Source of the DNA: Candidatus Stahliibacteriota bacterium
GTDB taxonomy: Bacteria; Hydrothermota; Tepidihabitantia; SM23-42
NCBI GenBank assembly: GCA_030602565.1
Contig: JAUVZL010000019.1
Coordinates: 1-41,500, forward strand
DNA length: 41,500 bases
Reading direction: 5' to 3'
Part shown: positions 1-8,381 of the stretch, piece by piece
Layout: every line of letters starts with the position of its first letter
Position numbering within the stretch: position 1 is the stretch's first letter
Made by a program: the position numbers and the translations under genes
Notes under the pieces: generated by a model
Told to the model about the DNA's origin: nothing
The model's input: only the letters and a program-made list of their open reading frames with translations
Databases searched by the model: none

Positions 1-1
1 C

Positions 2-154
2 TCGTTCAAGAATGTAAAAGAGCTGATTATGGCTATTAAACAATACATAGCATCTCATAATCAAAACCCAAAAGTTTTCGTTTGGACAGCTTCAGTTGAA
101 AGTATTATGAGAAAAATATCCAAATGTAAAGATCTGTTAGATGCACCACACTAG
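2..154 (+). pseudogene. C-terminal fragment of an IS630-family transposase (truncated by window edge)
   Basis: The frame is open from base 2 to the TAG at 152-154 and encodes about 50 residues. It contains the segment NPKVFVWTASVESIMRKI, typical of the extreme C-terminus of IS630/Tc1-type DDE transposases, where a phrase like NPKPFVWT precedes the last helix. The DDE catalytic core would lie upstream, outside the window, so I cannot tell whether the gene is intact. No terminal inverted repeat is obvious in the 100 bases after the stop; hairpin repeats begin at about 175. The family call is from motif recognition. Confidence 0.72.
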
Positions 155-174
155 ATACTTGATGATAGTAAAAG

Positions 175-207
175 AACTGGATTACCCGATCAAGTCGGGT
201 AATGACA
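175..207. repeat. ATGACA-family palindrome (REP-like), copy 1
   Basis: Stem ATTACCCGA / TCGGGTAAT around a loop of tcaag-type sequence, preceded by actgg and followed by gaca. It belongs to a dispersed family in this window with the plan actGGAT-stem-loop-stem'-ATGACA. Confidence 0.8.
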
Positions 208-291
208 GAACGGAGGGATAACGAGGGCAGGCTTAGAGACATAAGAATCACCAAAGTATAGGATGTAAGTCGTAGGGCCTAAGAACGAAAA

Positions 292-324
292 GACTGGATC
301 GTCCGATCTGGTCGGACGATGACC
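292..324. repeat. ATGACA-family palindrome, copy 2
   Basis: Stem ATCGTCCGA / TCGGACGAT, flanked by actgg and gacc. The arms differ from copy 1 at several positions, and each change is matched on the other arm. Confidence 0.8.
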
Positions 325-378
325 CCGATATAATAGCTTTGCCATTATACGGGACAGGCGGGATAAATAAAGCGAAAA

Positions 379-411
379 GACTGGATGCCCTGGTCAAGCC
401 AGGGCATAACA
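379..411. repeat. ATGACA-family palindrome, copy 3
   Basis: Stem ATGCCCTGG / CCAGGGCAT around tcaag, followed by aacaaa rather than gaca. Arm changes are again compensatory relative to the other copies. Confidence 0.78.
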
Positions 412-690
412 AAGGTGGAATGGGGTCAAATCATCTCGGGATACTCCCCTCGATATTACTCGGGACAGGCGATACTTTCAGCTTCACAATTCAGAGATTG
501 CCTTCTTCGGTATCTCCCTCGACCTCTCAACAGGCTCATCTCTCTTCGTTCGATATTCTCAACCTTTCAATACCTCAAGACTTCCAACATCTCGTTACCC
601 TCGATATCTTCGACGAGACTTTCGGCAGACTCGGGATCGCAACGACAAAAGCTTTGTTGACAGATGATTCATAGTAATTATAATAATGAA

Positions 691-725
691 CCCTCCCCTT
701 TATCCCCTCCCTGAAAGGGAGGGGC
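691..725. repeat. CCTCCC-type palindrome
   Basis: Contains CCCCTCCCT-gaa-AGGGAGGGG, a strong hairpin. A near copy lies at 1167-1202 on the other side of the tRNA gene. Confidence 0.75.
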
Positions 726-761
726 TACTCGGGAATAGGGATCAGGAAACAGGGAACAGTA

Positions 762-797
762 ACCCCTCACCCTAACCCTCTCCCCAAAGGGGAGAGG
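762..797. repeat. CCTCACCCTAACCC palindrome family, short copy
   Basis: Reads CCCCTCACCCTAACC followed by the hairpin CTCTCCCC-aaa-GGGGAGAG. This is the short form of the family that is expanded at 22124-22269, 36656-36979 and 37331-37543, where it surrounds a DUF559 gene. Confidence 0.75.
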
Positions 798-857
798 AAA
801 TATGAAAAGAAAGGGCATGTGGGGTCAACCCCCGAAATTAGAAACTATCGTCCAATA

Positions 858-885
858 TTGACTACATTCCATTATCATCTATAAT
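858..885 (+). promoter_or_regulatory. Promoter for the interrupted tRNA
   Basis: TTGACT (858-863), 16-bp spacer, TATAAT (880-885). Predicted transcription start near 892, about 60 bases before the mature tRNA 5' end. A strong promoter here argues that the interrupted tRNA gene is transcribed. Confidence 0.6.
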
Positions 886-954
886 AACCTACTAGGTATT
901 CTTTATTATATTCTTTTAGTGTATAGTGCTTAGTGCCTAGTGTTTACTAAAAGA

Positions 955-1067
955 GCGCCTGTAGCTCAATTGGATAGAGCGACGGACTTCCATCTCATCT
1001 CGCTATTCGCGAGCTTCGATATCTAATGAGAATCCGTAGGTTGGGGGTTCAAATCCCTTCAGGCGCG
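955..1067 (+). tRNA. tRNA-Arg with a 39-nt insertion in the anticodon loop
   Basis: Acceptor arms GCGCCTG (955-961) and CAGGCGC (1060-1066), discriminator G (1067), an Arg-like D-arm with GGATAGAG (972-979), anticodon stem ACGGA (982-986) / TCCGT (1033-1037) and T-loop TTCAAAT all fold normally. CCA is not encoded. The anticodon loop has 46 bases instead of 7, so 39 extra bases are present. The extra piece contains nested stems TCTCAT / ATGAGA and CTCGC / GCGAG. If it is cut after position 35 the anticodon is TCG (Arg). If cut at the usual intron position 37/38 it would be TCC, which does not fit the Arg-like body. Either this is an intron-bearing tRNA, or the gene was inactivated by a small palindrome. 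Confidence 0.85.
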
Positions 1068-1070
1068 TCC

Positions 1071-1107
1071 CAATTCCGCTCAAATTTGACATTTGATTGC
1101 GGAATTG
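1071..1107. repeat. Long hairpin just after the tRNA
   Basis: CAATTCCGC (1071-1079) pairs with GCGGAATTG (1099-1107), and inside it TCAAAT (1080-1085) pairs with ATTTGA (1091-1096). It starts 4 bases after the tRNA end and could stop transcription or aid processing, but there is no following T-run. Confidence 0.6.
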
Positions 1108-1166
1108 AGGACCCCGAGTTTATCGAGGGGTTTCATTGTGATAAAAGCAAGATTACGGTGATATTC

Positions 1167-1202
1167 ACCCTCCCCTTTATCCCCTCCCTAAAAGGGAGGG
1201 GG
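1167..1202. repeat. CCTCCC-type palindrome, second copy
   Basis: Near-identical to 691-725, with hairpin CCCCTCCCT-aaa-AGGGAGGGG. The two copies bracket the tRNA gene at similar distances. Confidence 0.72.
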
Positions 1203-1233
1203 AATTGTTGGAGGACAGGTCGGGACATAAAAG

Positions 1234-1267
1234 GACTGGATTCCCCGGTCAAGCCGGGGAATGACAT
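1234..1267. repeat. ATGACA-family palindrome, copy 4
   Basis: Stem ATTCCCCGG / CCGGGGAAT around tcaag, preceded by actgg and followed by gacatg. The rest of 1268-1580 has no gene. It holds GTGCATAAATG repeats in both orientations (about 1384-1428) and a gattgccgcgctc...gcaatgac palindrome (about 1487-1518). Confidence 0.8.
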
Positions 1268-1581
1268 GTGGGGCAGCGAGGGAATAAGGGAGCGGAGAGT
1301 AGAGAGTAGGGCGTATTGCGTAAGGCGTTCAATAATCTAATTACTCAATTACTTACTAACTAGTATCAAGAATGTTTATGGCTGTGCATAAATGTGTGTA
1401 ATATGCACAATTAGGAGTGCATAAATGCTAAATAGAGAAATTAAGCCCTATATGTACAATCAGACCCCCTGGTGGGTTAAATGAGATTGCCGCGCTCCCT
1501 ATGGTCGCTCGCAATGACCCCGTATGATTGACATCTTACGGGGCAGGCATGGAATATATGTAAATAAAGCTTTTGGAAGTA

Positions 1582-1609
1582 TTGACTTTACTCGCATTTT
1601 CGGTACAAT
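1582..1609 (+). promoter_or_regulatory. Promoter of the Crp/Fnr-type regulator and downstream operon
   Basis: TTGACT (1582-1587), 16-bp spacer, TACAAT (1604-1609). The predicted start near 1616 leaves a leader of about 23 bases that contains the AAAAGGAGG ribosome binding site. Confidence 0.7.
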
Positions 1610-1638
1610 TATTAGAAAATTAGAAAAAAGGAGGATGT

Positions 1639-2268
1639 ATGGTTGAAGGAATGGAAAAGAAACTCGAACCAGGTGAAGTTTTGTTTGACGAAGGCGACAA
1701 GGGCGAGGTCATGTATCTTATTCGTGAAGGTAAAATTAAAATCACCAAAGGTAGTGGTAGTGATGAAAAGGTTCTTGCCGTATTGAAAGAGGGCGACTTT
1801 TTTGGAGAAATGGCAATCATTGATGGCTCACCACGCTCTGCTGGTGCTAGTGCCGCTTCTTCGGTATCTCTTCTGGTAATCGATAAGGAGACCTTCAAGT
1901 CTAAAATCAGGGAAAACCCTTTGATTGAATATGTTCTGGAAACCCTTTCGCGCCGACTAAGAACGACTGATGAGCAGATCAGATTACTAACCATTAAGAG
2001 TGAGGAACGCAGGATTGTTGCATACATCATCACCAAGGCAAAGGAAACCGGTAAAAGAACTGAGAGCGGTATTGAGATTGCTGATTTCTCCTATGAAAAT
2101 CTCACTCACATCACGGGGATTGAACAAGAGAAGATCCAGCATTATATTAAAAACCTTGAACAGGCAAAACTTATGACTTTGAAGGACAATATTTTGACAA
2201 TCAAAGCCGTTGAAGATCTGGATGAATATCTAAGATACATAGCGTTGAAGGAGAAATTCGGTAGATAG
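1639..2268 (+). CDS. Crp/Fnr-family transcriptional regulator
   Basis: 209 residues. Residues about 8-110 form a cyclic-nucleotide-binding-type beta-roll; the phosphate-binding-cassette-like segment is FGEMAIIDGSPRSAGASA. A long dimer helix follows (about 110-140), then a winged helix-turn-helix (about 145-195, core YENLTHITGIEQEKIQHYI). There is no Fnr-type N-terminal cysteine cluster, so it is not an iron-sulphur sensor; the ligand is unknown. The start is chosen from the excellent upstream AAAAGGAGG. It is first in a run with prfA (72-base gap), so it may be co-transcribed with translation-termination genes. Family call is confident; regulon and effector are unknown. Confidence 0.88.
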   Translation: MVEGMEKKLEPGEVLFDEGDKGEVMYLIREGKIKITKGSGSDEKVLAVLKEGDFFGEMAIIDGSPRSAGASAASSVSLLVIDKETFKSKIRENPLIEYVLETLSRRLRTTDEQIRLLTIKSEERRIVAYIITKAKETGKRTESGIEIADFSYENLTHITGIEQEKIQHYIKNLEQAKLMTLKDNILTIKAVEDLDEYLRYIALKEKFGR

Positions 2269-2340
2269 ATAAATAAGGAACCTATAATATCCAAAGACGT
2301 TCTATGGAATAACACATCTTTTATTTTCAGGAGTACATTT

Positions 2341-3396
2341 TTGAAAAACCGCCAGGAACAGGAAAATAGGCTTAAACAACTAAATGACCTTCTGGTCTCA
2401 CCAGAGATCATAAATAATCACAAAAAATGCGCAGTTATCTCCAAGGAATATAAGAAACTGGAACAACTGATGCGAAAATATAAAAGACTCGACAAGACCA
2501 GAAAAGAAATAGCCGAGGCAAAGAAAATCCTGGCTAGTAATGATGAAGAGATGAAAGAAATTGCCCGGCATGAGATCAATGACCTGGAAAAACGTCTAAC
2601 ATCCATAGAAAACGAAATCGATGAAATGTTAAACCCGCAATATGAAGAGTATCAGAAGAATTGCATTGTTGAAATCAGAGCTGGCACTGGTGGTGATGAA
2701 GCGTCTCTTTTTGCCGCTGACCTTTTTAGAATGTACGCCAAATACGCTGAGAAAAAGGGAATGAAATATGAAGTCCTGTCCTCGCATTCAAGTGATATCG
2801 GTGGTTTCAAGGAAATAATCTTCCTCGCCTCTGGTGAAAATGCATTTGGGTTATTGCACTTTGAAAAGGGTGCCCACCGAGTACAGCGTGTACCGGTTAC
2901 TGAAACGGGTGGCAGAATACACACTTCCGCAGTAACTGTAGCGGTGCTTCCTGAAATCGAAGAAGCCCAGTTCGAAATTAATCCAGATGACCTAAAGGTC
3001 GATACTTTTCGGGCTGGCGGGCATGGCGGTCAGAACGTGAACAAGGTTTCATCAGCAGTACGGATTACGCACTTACCTTCGGGTATGGTTGTCAGTTGTC
3101 AAGACGAACGCTCCCAGCACAAAAACCGTGCAAAGGCAATGAAAATACTGCGTGCCAGACTTGCCGCGAGTCAACGCGAAAAGCAACAAGCTGAAATCGA
3201 TCGGGAAAGACGCCAGCAGGTCGGCTCGGGTGAGCGGAGCGAGAAAATTCGCACGTATAATTATCCTCAGAATCGGGTTACTGACCACCGAATTGGACTG
3301 AGTTTGTACAAGTTAGACACAATCCTTGAGGGTGACCTTGATGAAATCATAGATGGTCTCAAAGAAAATGAGAGAAATCGTCGAGCAGGCAGTTAA
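2341..3396 (+). CDS. prfA: Peptide chain release factor 1 (RF1)
   Basis: 351 residues, normal length. Recognises UAA/UAG stop codons on the ribosome and triggers peptide release. Visible hallmarks are the PVT codon-recognition tripeptide (185-187, the RF1-type PxT, not RF2's SPF), the following [12 protein letters not shown] block, and the GGQ peptidyl-hydrolysis motif (229-231, in [11 protein letters not shown]). The Gln is the target of PrmC, which is encoded next. The start codon is TTG at 2341, supported by CAGGAG 7 bases upstream. The end overlaps prmC by 44 bases, implying translational coupling. Confidence 0.97.
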   Translation: MKNRQEQENRLKQLNDLLVSPEIINNHKKCAVISKEYKKLEQLMRKYKRLDKTRKEIAEAKKILASNDEEMKEIARHEINDLEKRLTSIENEIDEMLNPQYEEYQKNCIVEIRAGTGGDEASLFAADLFRMYAKYAEKKGMKYEVLSSHSSDIGGFKEIIFLASGENAFGLLHFEKGAHRVQRVPVTETGGRIHTSAVTVAVLPEIEEAQFEINPDDLKVDTFRAGGHGGQNVNKVSSAVRITHLPSGMVVSCQDERSQHKNRAKAMKILRARLAASQREKQQAEIDRERRQQVGSGERSEKIRTYNYPQNRVTDHRIGLSLYKLDTILEGDLDEIIDGLKENERNRRAGS

Positions 3397-4207
3397 AGAA
3401 CTGGCAGTCTCAAGAGGCGAAGCTGAATTGATCGTGGCTTCATTATTGGAAAAGCCTCGCTTCGAGATTTACCTGAACGATTCCATAGACCAGGAGTCGC
3501 GGCAGTTTCTGCGCGCTAAACTAATGCAGCTAAAGAACGGGATGCCCCTTGAATATGTAACGAAAAGGATGCAATTCATGAATTATTCATTGCGCATCTT
3601 GCCTGGGGTTTTTATTCCACGTTTTGAAACAGAATATTTTATTGAATTAATCGAAAAGCTCATAGATTTTGTTCCTGAACAAATTCTTGATATCGGCACT
3701 GGTACCGGTGCAATATCCATAGCCCTGGCTCATCTTTATCCTGACGTTCATATCGTTGCTACTGATATATCTGATAAAGCAATTCGCTGCGCGCGGGAAA
3801 ACATTAAAGAGTATGGCTTAACCGACAGGATTCAGCTGCTGCAATGCAGTATTTGTAATGGCGTGAACACCAGGTTTGATTTGATAATATCAAATCCACC
3901 ATACATCCCCAGTTCACGCCTGCACTCCTTGCCTAAGAGTGTACGAGATTTTGAACCTATGCTGGCAATCGACGGCGGACAAGACGGCATACAGTTCATA
4001 AAACTGATAATAGAACAAACTGCACCATACTTGAACCCTGGGGGTATCGTGGCGCTCGAAATAGATGAGGATACGGTCGTCACAATCAAGGAATTCCTGC
4101 AGACTAACGGCTGTGACCAATTTTCTTTTAGACGAGACCAATTTGGAAAATATCGTTATCTTTTTATCGGGGAATTAAAAAATGAAAAAAGTAGAAATAT
4201 TAATTAA
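3353..4207 (+). CDS. prmC: Release factor glutamine N5-methyltransferase
   Basis: 284 residues. Methylates the GGQ glutamine of release factors using SAM. The N-terminal helical domain (1-85) is followed by a Rossmann methyltransferase fold with SAM loop [12 protein letters not shown] (113-124), acidic residue in ATDIS (136-140), and the diagnostic catalytic NPPY (181-184). Two in-frame starts, 3353 and 3368, lie inside prfA; neither has a strong ribosome binding site, so the first residues are uncertain. The prfA-prmC pair is a classic conserved neighbourhood. The 3' end overlaps nadK by 26 bases. Confidence 0.95.
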   Translation: MVSKKMREIVEQAVKELAVSRGEAELIVASLLEKPRFEIYLNDSIDQESRQFLRAKLMQLKNGMPLEYVTKRMQFMNYSLRILPGVFIPRFETEYFIELIEKLIDFVPEQILDIGTGTGAISIALAHLYPDVHIVATDISDKAIRCARENIKEYGLTDRIQLLQCSICNGVNTRFDLIISNPPYIPSSRLHSLPKSVRDFEPMLAIDGGQDGIQFIKLIIEQTAPYLNPGGIVALEIDEDTVVTIKEFLQTNGCDQFSFRRDQFGKYRYLFIGELKNEKSRNIN

Positions 4208-4964
4208 TGCGCGGAAACGCGGCGCAACAGCAATCCTGAACCAGGCTAAGAAATTGCTTGCAAGCCACGGTTTTTCAACCTCAAAAAAACCTGATTTTGT
4301 CATCGCACTGGGTGGTGACGGCACCATGCTCAACGCGGCTTACATATACGGAAAAAAGGGGATACCAATCCTCGGTGTGAATTCGGGCGGCCTGGGCTTC
4401 CTTACCGACGTGACGTTTGCGCAGTTATCCGACACATTAATTGAAATAAAAAACGGCAAATATGTGTTTGAGAATAGAATGGTCATCCAGGCGCTGTTTA
4501 ACCGCAGTTCTCTTTTTGGTCTTAACGACATCACGATAATCACGCGCATCCCTGGTCGAGCTGTAGAGTTCTCAGTAACGATCAATAAAGAACATATCTG
4601 CAGACTCATTGCTGATGGTGTAGTAATCGCAACGCCTACTGGTTCGACGGCGTACTCGCTCGCCACCGGTGGACCTATGCTCCTGCCTCATACTGAATCA
4701 ATCATTGTAACGACCGTTGCGGCGCATACATTTTCAGTAAGACCTATTGTCTTACCACCAGATAGTCTCGTTGAAATAAAAGTCGGCAAAAAAGGCAGCG
4801 CAGCCCTGGTCGCTGATGGACAACGCAGCAAGAACATTCGTCAGTTGCAGACCATAAAGTTCCGAAAGGCAAATTACCATGTAAAGTTGATTAAACCACT
4901 ACACACAACATTTTTCAGCACGCTCCGCGAAAAGATGAAGTGGGGAGGTCGTGCGGATGCTTAA
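4182..4964 (+). CDS. nadK: NAD kinase
   Basis: 260 residues. Phosphorylates NAD to NADP with ATP or polyphosphate. The GGDGT motif (44-48) with the catalytic Asp, GVNSGGLGFLTD, and DGVVIATPTGSTAYSLATGGP-type blocks identify the family. Slightly shorter than the E. coli enzyme but normal for many bacteria. Overlaps prmC at the 5' end and recN at the 3' end, so it sits in a tightly coupled operon. nadK followed by recN is a widely conserved arrangement. Confidence 0.95.
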   Translation: MKKVEILINARKRGATAILNQAKKLLASHGFSTSKKPDFVIALGGDGTMLNAAYIYGKKGIPILGVNSGGLGFLTDVTFAQLSDTLIEIKNGKYVFENRMVIQALFNRSSLFGLNDITIITRIPGRAVEFSVTINKEHICRLIADGVVIATPTGSTAYSLATGGPMLLPHTESIIVTTVAAHTFSVRPIVLPPDSLVEIKVGKKGSAALVADGQRSKNIRQLQTIKFRKANYHVKLIKPLHTTFFSTLREKMKWGGRADA

Positions 4965-6615
4965 GCTGTTAAAGGTTAGAAACTTCGCTTTAATGGAAGA
5001 GCTAACAATAGAATTTGACAAAGGGTTAACCGTTGTAACCGGAGAAACCGGTGCCGGAAAAAGTATGATTGTCGAGGCGATTGCGACGTTATGCGGCAGC
5101 AGGATGGAGCAAGTACTTATCCGCAGCGGCAAGGACTATACTGAAGTCACTGGCGTGTTCGGTATCCAACCGGCAATAACTGAAAGGCTGAAACAATCGG
5201 GTATTAGTGTAGAAAATGATTTAATTATCCGGAGAAAAATCGAAAAAGGCAAACGACAGAATTCCTATATCAATGATCAGATAGTCAGCGTGAATCTATT
5301 AAAGGAAATCGCGCGTGAAATGGTCGATCTTATCGGGCAATATGAGAATCAGTCCCTGTTTTTTGCAAAGAACCATCTCTTGCTGCTTGATTCGTTTGCT
5401 GATATCGGGGATGTAAAGAGCGAATACGCAAACAATTTTCACAGATACCGACAAGCGCACAAGCAACTCCAGAATCTGCTTGAGAAAATTCGACAAAAGG
5501 ATGATAAGATCGACTATTTGAAATATCAAATCGACGAAATCGAAAAAGCCGATCTCCAGCCTGGTGAAGAAGAGGAATTGAATGCTGAGAAAGATTTGCT
5601 CACGAGCAGTGAGAAACGCTCTCTGCTTTCCGGTGAGATCATATCAAACCTCTACGAGGAGGAAAATTCATTATTAGAACGTACAGCTCAAGCAAAAAAG
5701 TCATTTGATGAACTGTGTAACTATGATAAGAAACTGCTTAAACTGAATGAAAAATTGGAGACAATTGTTTTCTCTATCGATGATATTTACCGCGAATTGA
5801 GCAGCTATCACAGTCAAATTGAATTCTCTCAGGAACGCCTGGATTTTGTCCAGGATAGGTTGGAAACAATAAATAAAATTAGGAAAAAGTACGGCAAAAC
5901 ACTCCAGGAAATAAATCATTATCTTGGAAATTTGAGGAAGGATTTGACGACAATCGAAACTCAAGATGAGACGATAAAAAAATTACAGGAACGCATCAAG
6001 AATACTGAAACCATCCTGAATAAACAGGCACAGCAACTTACCGAACGACGGCGCAGCGCGGCGGTCACGCTCCAAAAGAAAATCCTCGAATTGTTATTTC
6101 AGTTAGGTATGAAAAAAGCCCGTTTTGAAATTCAGATTGCGGATAAGGAGATGGATGAAACTGGCAAGGATGACGTAGAGTTTTTCATTTCAACTAACCC
6201 TGGTGAAGACCTGAAGCCCTTGAGGAAAATCGCTTCAGGTGGTGAGATATCACGCATAAGCTTGAGTTTAAAAGCCGTACTATCTGAAGCAGATAAGATT
6301 CCAACAATTATCTTTGATGAAGTCGATACAGGTATCGGCGGCAGAATTGCTGAAGCAGTAGGTTCTTTGCTTGTTAAAATAAGCAAAAAGCACCAGATTG
6401 TATGCATAACACATCTGCCGCAAATATCTGTTTTTGCTGACAACCATATTCTCGTCACAAAAGAAATCAAGGGAAAACAAACCTTTGCAAAAGTAGCGCA
6501 AATAGATGGTGAAACGCGAAAATTGGAGATCGCCAGAATGTTAGGTGGCAAGGACATTACCAAGAAAACAATGGAGCACGCAGCTGAATTTTTAGAGAAA
6601 AGACAGCAAAAATGA
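4957..6615 (+). CDS. recN: DNA repair protein RecN
   Basis: About 552 residues. An SMC-like ATPase acting in double-strand break repair. The N-terminal Walker A GETGAGKS is near residue 30. A long coiled coil spans roughly 160-370, followed by the ABC signature region (LRKIASGGEISRISLS) and Walker B (PTIIFDEVDTGIGG). I choose ATG 4957 over the GTG at 4951: TGGGGAGG sits 8-9 bases before 4957 but only 3 before the GTG, and family members begin MLxxLxIxNFALxxEL. It overlaps the end of nadK. Confidence 0.95.
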   Translation: MLKLLKVRNFALMEELTIEFDKGLTVVTGETGAGKSMIVEAIATLCGSRMEQVLIRSGKDYTEVTGVFGIQPAITERLKQSGISVENDLIIRRKIEKGKRQNSYINDQIVSVNLLKEIAREMVDLIGQYENQSLFFAKNHLLLLDSFADIGDVKSEYANNFHRYRQAHKQLQNLLEKIRQKDDKIDYLKYQIDEIEKADLQPGEEEELNAEKDLLTSSEKRSLLSGEIISNLYEEENSLLERTAQAKKSFDELCNYDKKLLKLNEKLETIVFSIDDIYRELSSYHSQIEFSQERLDFVQDRLETINKIRKKYGKTLQEINHYLGNLRKDLTTIETQDETIKKLQERIKNTETILNKQAQQLTERRRSAAVTLQKKILELLFQLGMKKARFEIQIADKEMDETGKDDVEFFISTNPGEDLKPLRKIASGGEISRISLSLKAVLSEADKIPTIIFDEVDTGIGGRIAEAVGSLLVKISKKHQIVCITHLPQISVFADNHILVTKEIKGKQTFAKVAQIDGETRKLEIARMLGGKDITKKTMEHAAEFLEKRQQK

Positions 6616-6660
6616 ACCGTGTGTTTTGCTGTATACTCATAAAATCAGGGAATAGGGATC

Positions 6661-7197
6661 GTGAAATACAATAATCGCTTATTAACAATCTCCAATGTGA
6701 TAACATTATCGCGACTTATCCTGCTGCCGTTTATTGTGTATTTCCTCATCACTGATCAACGGTATACTGCTTTCGTAGTTATGCTGGTATCTCTGTGCTC
6801 AGATGCGGTTGATGGTTTCCTGGCGCGGAAACTCCATCAGGAATCTGAAGTTGGCAAAGTCCTGGATCCAATATGCGATAAAATATCATTAATCACTATT
6901 GTTATAACTCTGCTTCTGCTTGGATTAATCCCCCTGTGGAGCGTGGTCATCATAGTACTTAGAGATATCTTGATTCTCATTGGCAGCTTTGTCATGATCA
7001 CCCACAAATCGATAGTTGTCAAATCCAACGTGGTGGGCAAGATTACCGGGGCTATCTTAGGGGCGGTTGTCCTTGCATTCACCATAGATCTCCGGCAACT
7101 CGGGGAGATATTGCTGTATTTTTCCATCCCGGCAATAGCAGGATCTTTTGGGATCTATTTTGGGAGGTATATTAAGATAATGAAAGGAGAAAAATGA
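6661..7197 (+). CDS. pgsA: CDP-alcohol phosphatidyltransferase, probably phosphatidylglycerophosphate synthase
   Basis: 178 residues with about five hydrophobic segments. It carries a perfect CDP-alcohol phosphotransferase signature D-x2-DG-x2-AR-x8-G-x3-D-x3-D (DAVDGFLARK...GKVLDPICDK, about 48-73), which binds the metal and the CDP group. It makes a phospholipid head group from a CDP-lipid and an alcohol; glycerol-3-phosphate is the likeliest acceptor from size and context, but cardiolipin-type or inositol-type substrates cannot be excluded. Start GTG at 6661. It ends in an ATGA overlap with dapF. Confidence 0.85.
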   Translation: MKYNNRLLTISNVITLSRLILLPFIVYFLITDQRYTAFVVMLVSLCSDAVDGFLARKLHQESEVGKVLDPICDKISLITIVITLLLLGLIPLWSVVIIVLRDILILIGSFVMITHKSIVVKSNVVGKITGAILGAVVLAFTIDLRQLGEILLYFSIPAIAGSFGIYFGRYIKIMKGEK

Positions 7198-7997
7198 AAC
7201 CTGTTTTCTTCACAAAAATGGAGGGTTCGGGCAATGATTTTCTATTGATCAACAATTATAATAGGTTGATAAACGAAGTGGTCGCTGATGAGGATATACC
7301 GGAATTCGTAAAGAAAATGACGGATCGCCATTTGGGTGCCGGTTCAGATGGTGTTCTTCTTGTAGAACAATCTAACGATTTTCCTTTTGCCATGAGGTAT
7401 TATAACAAGGATGGCACCAAAGCAGCAATATGTCTTAACGGTGCACGCTGCATAGTGAGTTACGCCTTTCGTCTTGGGTTGATAAAAGACAAGGGTAAGT
7501 TCTTATCCGATTCTGGACCACTTGGTTTTTATTACAAGAATGGTAATGTCAGTATTGAGGTACAGCTTCCAGTTGACATTAAGTTGAATTTCAGTTTCAC
7601 ACTCAAACGTAAGAAGTATCGAGCAAATTTCCTGAGAATAGGTGTGCCCCATTGTGTTATATTTGTTGATACATTCGAAGGATTGGATATTTTGGAACTT
7701 GGCAGAGAAATCCGTAATCACCGGGCATTCAAACCCGATGGTGCAAATATCAACTTTGTCAAAGTCGAAAATAACGAGCTCTTTGTTAGAACCTATGAAC
7801 GTGGCGTTGAAAACGAGACGTTATCCTGCGGCAGCGGTGTTCTGTCCTCAGCTTATATCGCCACGAAATTATTTATTACACAATCACCTATTACGTGTAA
7901 AACCAGAGGTGGCGAATTGACGGTTACGATAAAGGACAAACTGTACTTGGAAGGACCTGCTCAATATATATATGACGGAGTGTATTACGTAAAATAA
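7194..7997 (+). CDS. dapF: Diaminopimelate epimerase
   Basis: 267 residues. Interconverts LL- and meso-diaminopimelate for lysine and peptidoglycan. The N-terminus KMEGSGNDF (8-15) is typical, and both catalytic cysteines are present: C80 in ICLNGARC and C212 in SCGSGV. Oddity: the first motif is normally CGNG, and here the Gly after the catalytic Cys is Leu. A neighbouring Gly normally helps form the oxyanion-like substrate pocket, so activity should be checked. Last gene of the overlapping plus-strand operon. Confidence 0.9.
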   Translation: MKPVFFTKMEGSGNDFLLINNYNRLINEVVADEDIPEFVKKMTDRHLGAGSDGVLLVEQSNDFPFAMRYYNKDGTKAAICLNGARCIVSYAFRLGLIKDKGKFLSDSGPLGFYYKNGNVSIEVQLPVDIKLNFSFTLKRKKYRANFLRIGVPHCVIFVDTFEGLDILELGREIRNHRAFKPDGANINFVKVENNELFVRTYERGVENETLSCGSGVLSSAYIATKLFITQSPITCKTRGGELTVTIKDKLYLEGPAQYIYDGVYYVK

Positions 7998-8000
7998 CCC

Positions 8001-8055
8001 GCCTTTGGCTGGAGCAAATAGAGAAATGGAGAATGGGAGAAACGGTGAAAGGGAG
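8001..8055. repeat. Dispersed repeat shared with the 40.9-kb hairpin array
   Basis: Bases 8009-8055 are identical to 40943-40989. The preceding GCCTTTGGCTGG matches a unit of the connector-hairpin array at 41089-41100, so this is an isolated piece of the same element. Confidence 0.85.
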
Positions 8056-8090
8056 AGAAATATACAAAATACTTGGAACTAAGAACCACC

Positions 8091-8290
8091 TGTTTTCTCT
8101 TCGAGCGAGCCTGTCTCGAGTTTATCGAGAGACGAAGCGAGTCGAGAAGTACCTCAATGTATGTTCTCGACAAGCTCGAACCATAATATTTTATCCTTCG
8201 AGTAAGTCCTGAGTTTATCAAAGGACGCATCGAGAAGAACCTCAATGTATGTTCTCGACAAGCTCTAACGGGCAAGCTCGAACAGTAAGA
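8091..8290. repeat. TTCTCGACAAGCTCGAA palindrome cluster
   Basis: Two overlapping units carry tcgag...ctcga arms and the phrase aCCTCAATGTATGTTCTCGACAAGCT-type. Related copies occur at 9190-9256, 24050-24082 and 36078-36170. Between dapF and the convergent lipoprotein gene, 8000-8381 contains only repeats. Confidence 0.75.
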
Positions 8291-8324
8291 ATAGCAATTA
8301 ATAAACGAGTCTCGGAGTAACGGA

Positions 8325-8376
8325 GTATTCGTTATAATTCAATATTACGAGCACGAAAAACGAACTACGAATACGG
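8325..8376. repeat. GTATTCGT/ACGAATAC palindromic element, copy 1
   Basis: A 52-bp imperfect palindrome with arms gtattcgt and acgaatac and centre ATTACGAGCACGAAAAACG. Copies 2 and 3 are at 24131-24196 and, inverted, 26141-26206. Confidence 0.85.
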
Positions 8377-8381
8377 ATTAA

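Larger units (their letters stand above)
155..857. other. Gene-free repeat-rich stretch
   Basis: About 700 bases with no credible gene. It holds three copies of the ATGACA-type palindrome (175-207, 292-324, 379-411), short phrases built on tactcggg/ctcgat (about 425-650), and two CCTCCC-type palindromes (691-725, 762-797). Open frames of about 100 codons cross it, but they translate repeat sequence with no recognisable domain or ribosome binding site, so I do not call them genes. Confidence 0.7.

Noticed and set aside
339-674. Overlapping open frames of about 100 codons
   Set aside because: They translate palindromic repeats, have no ribosome binding site and no recognisable domain.
993-1031. 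Group I intron or archaeal bulge-helix-bulge intron in the tRNA
   Set aside because: 39 nt is too short for any group I core, and the flanking bulges (6 and 1 bases) do not match the 3-4-3 bulge-helix-bulge rule. A new kind of intron or a palindrome insertion remains.
1026-1340. Open frame of 104 codons overlapping the tRNA
   Set aside because: It reads through the tRNA 3' half and repeats; no ribosome binding site or domain.
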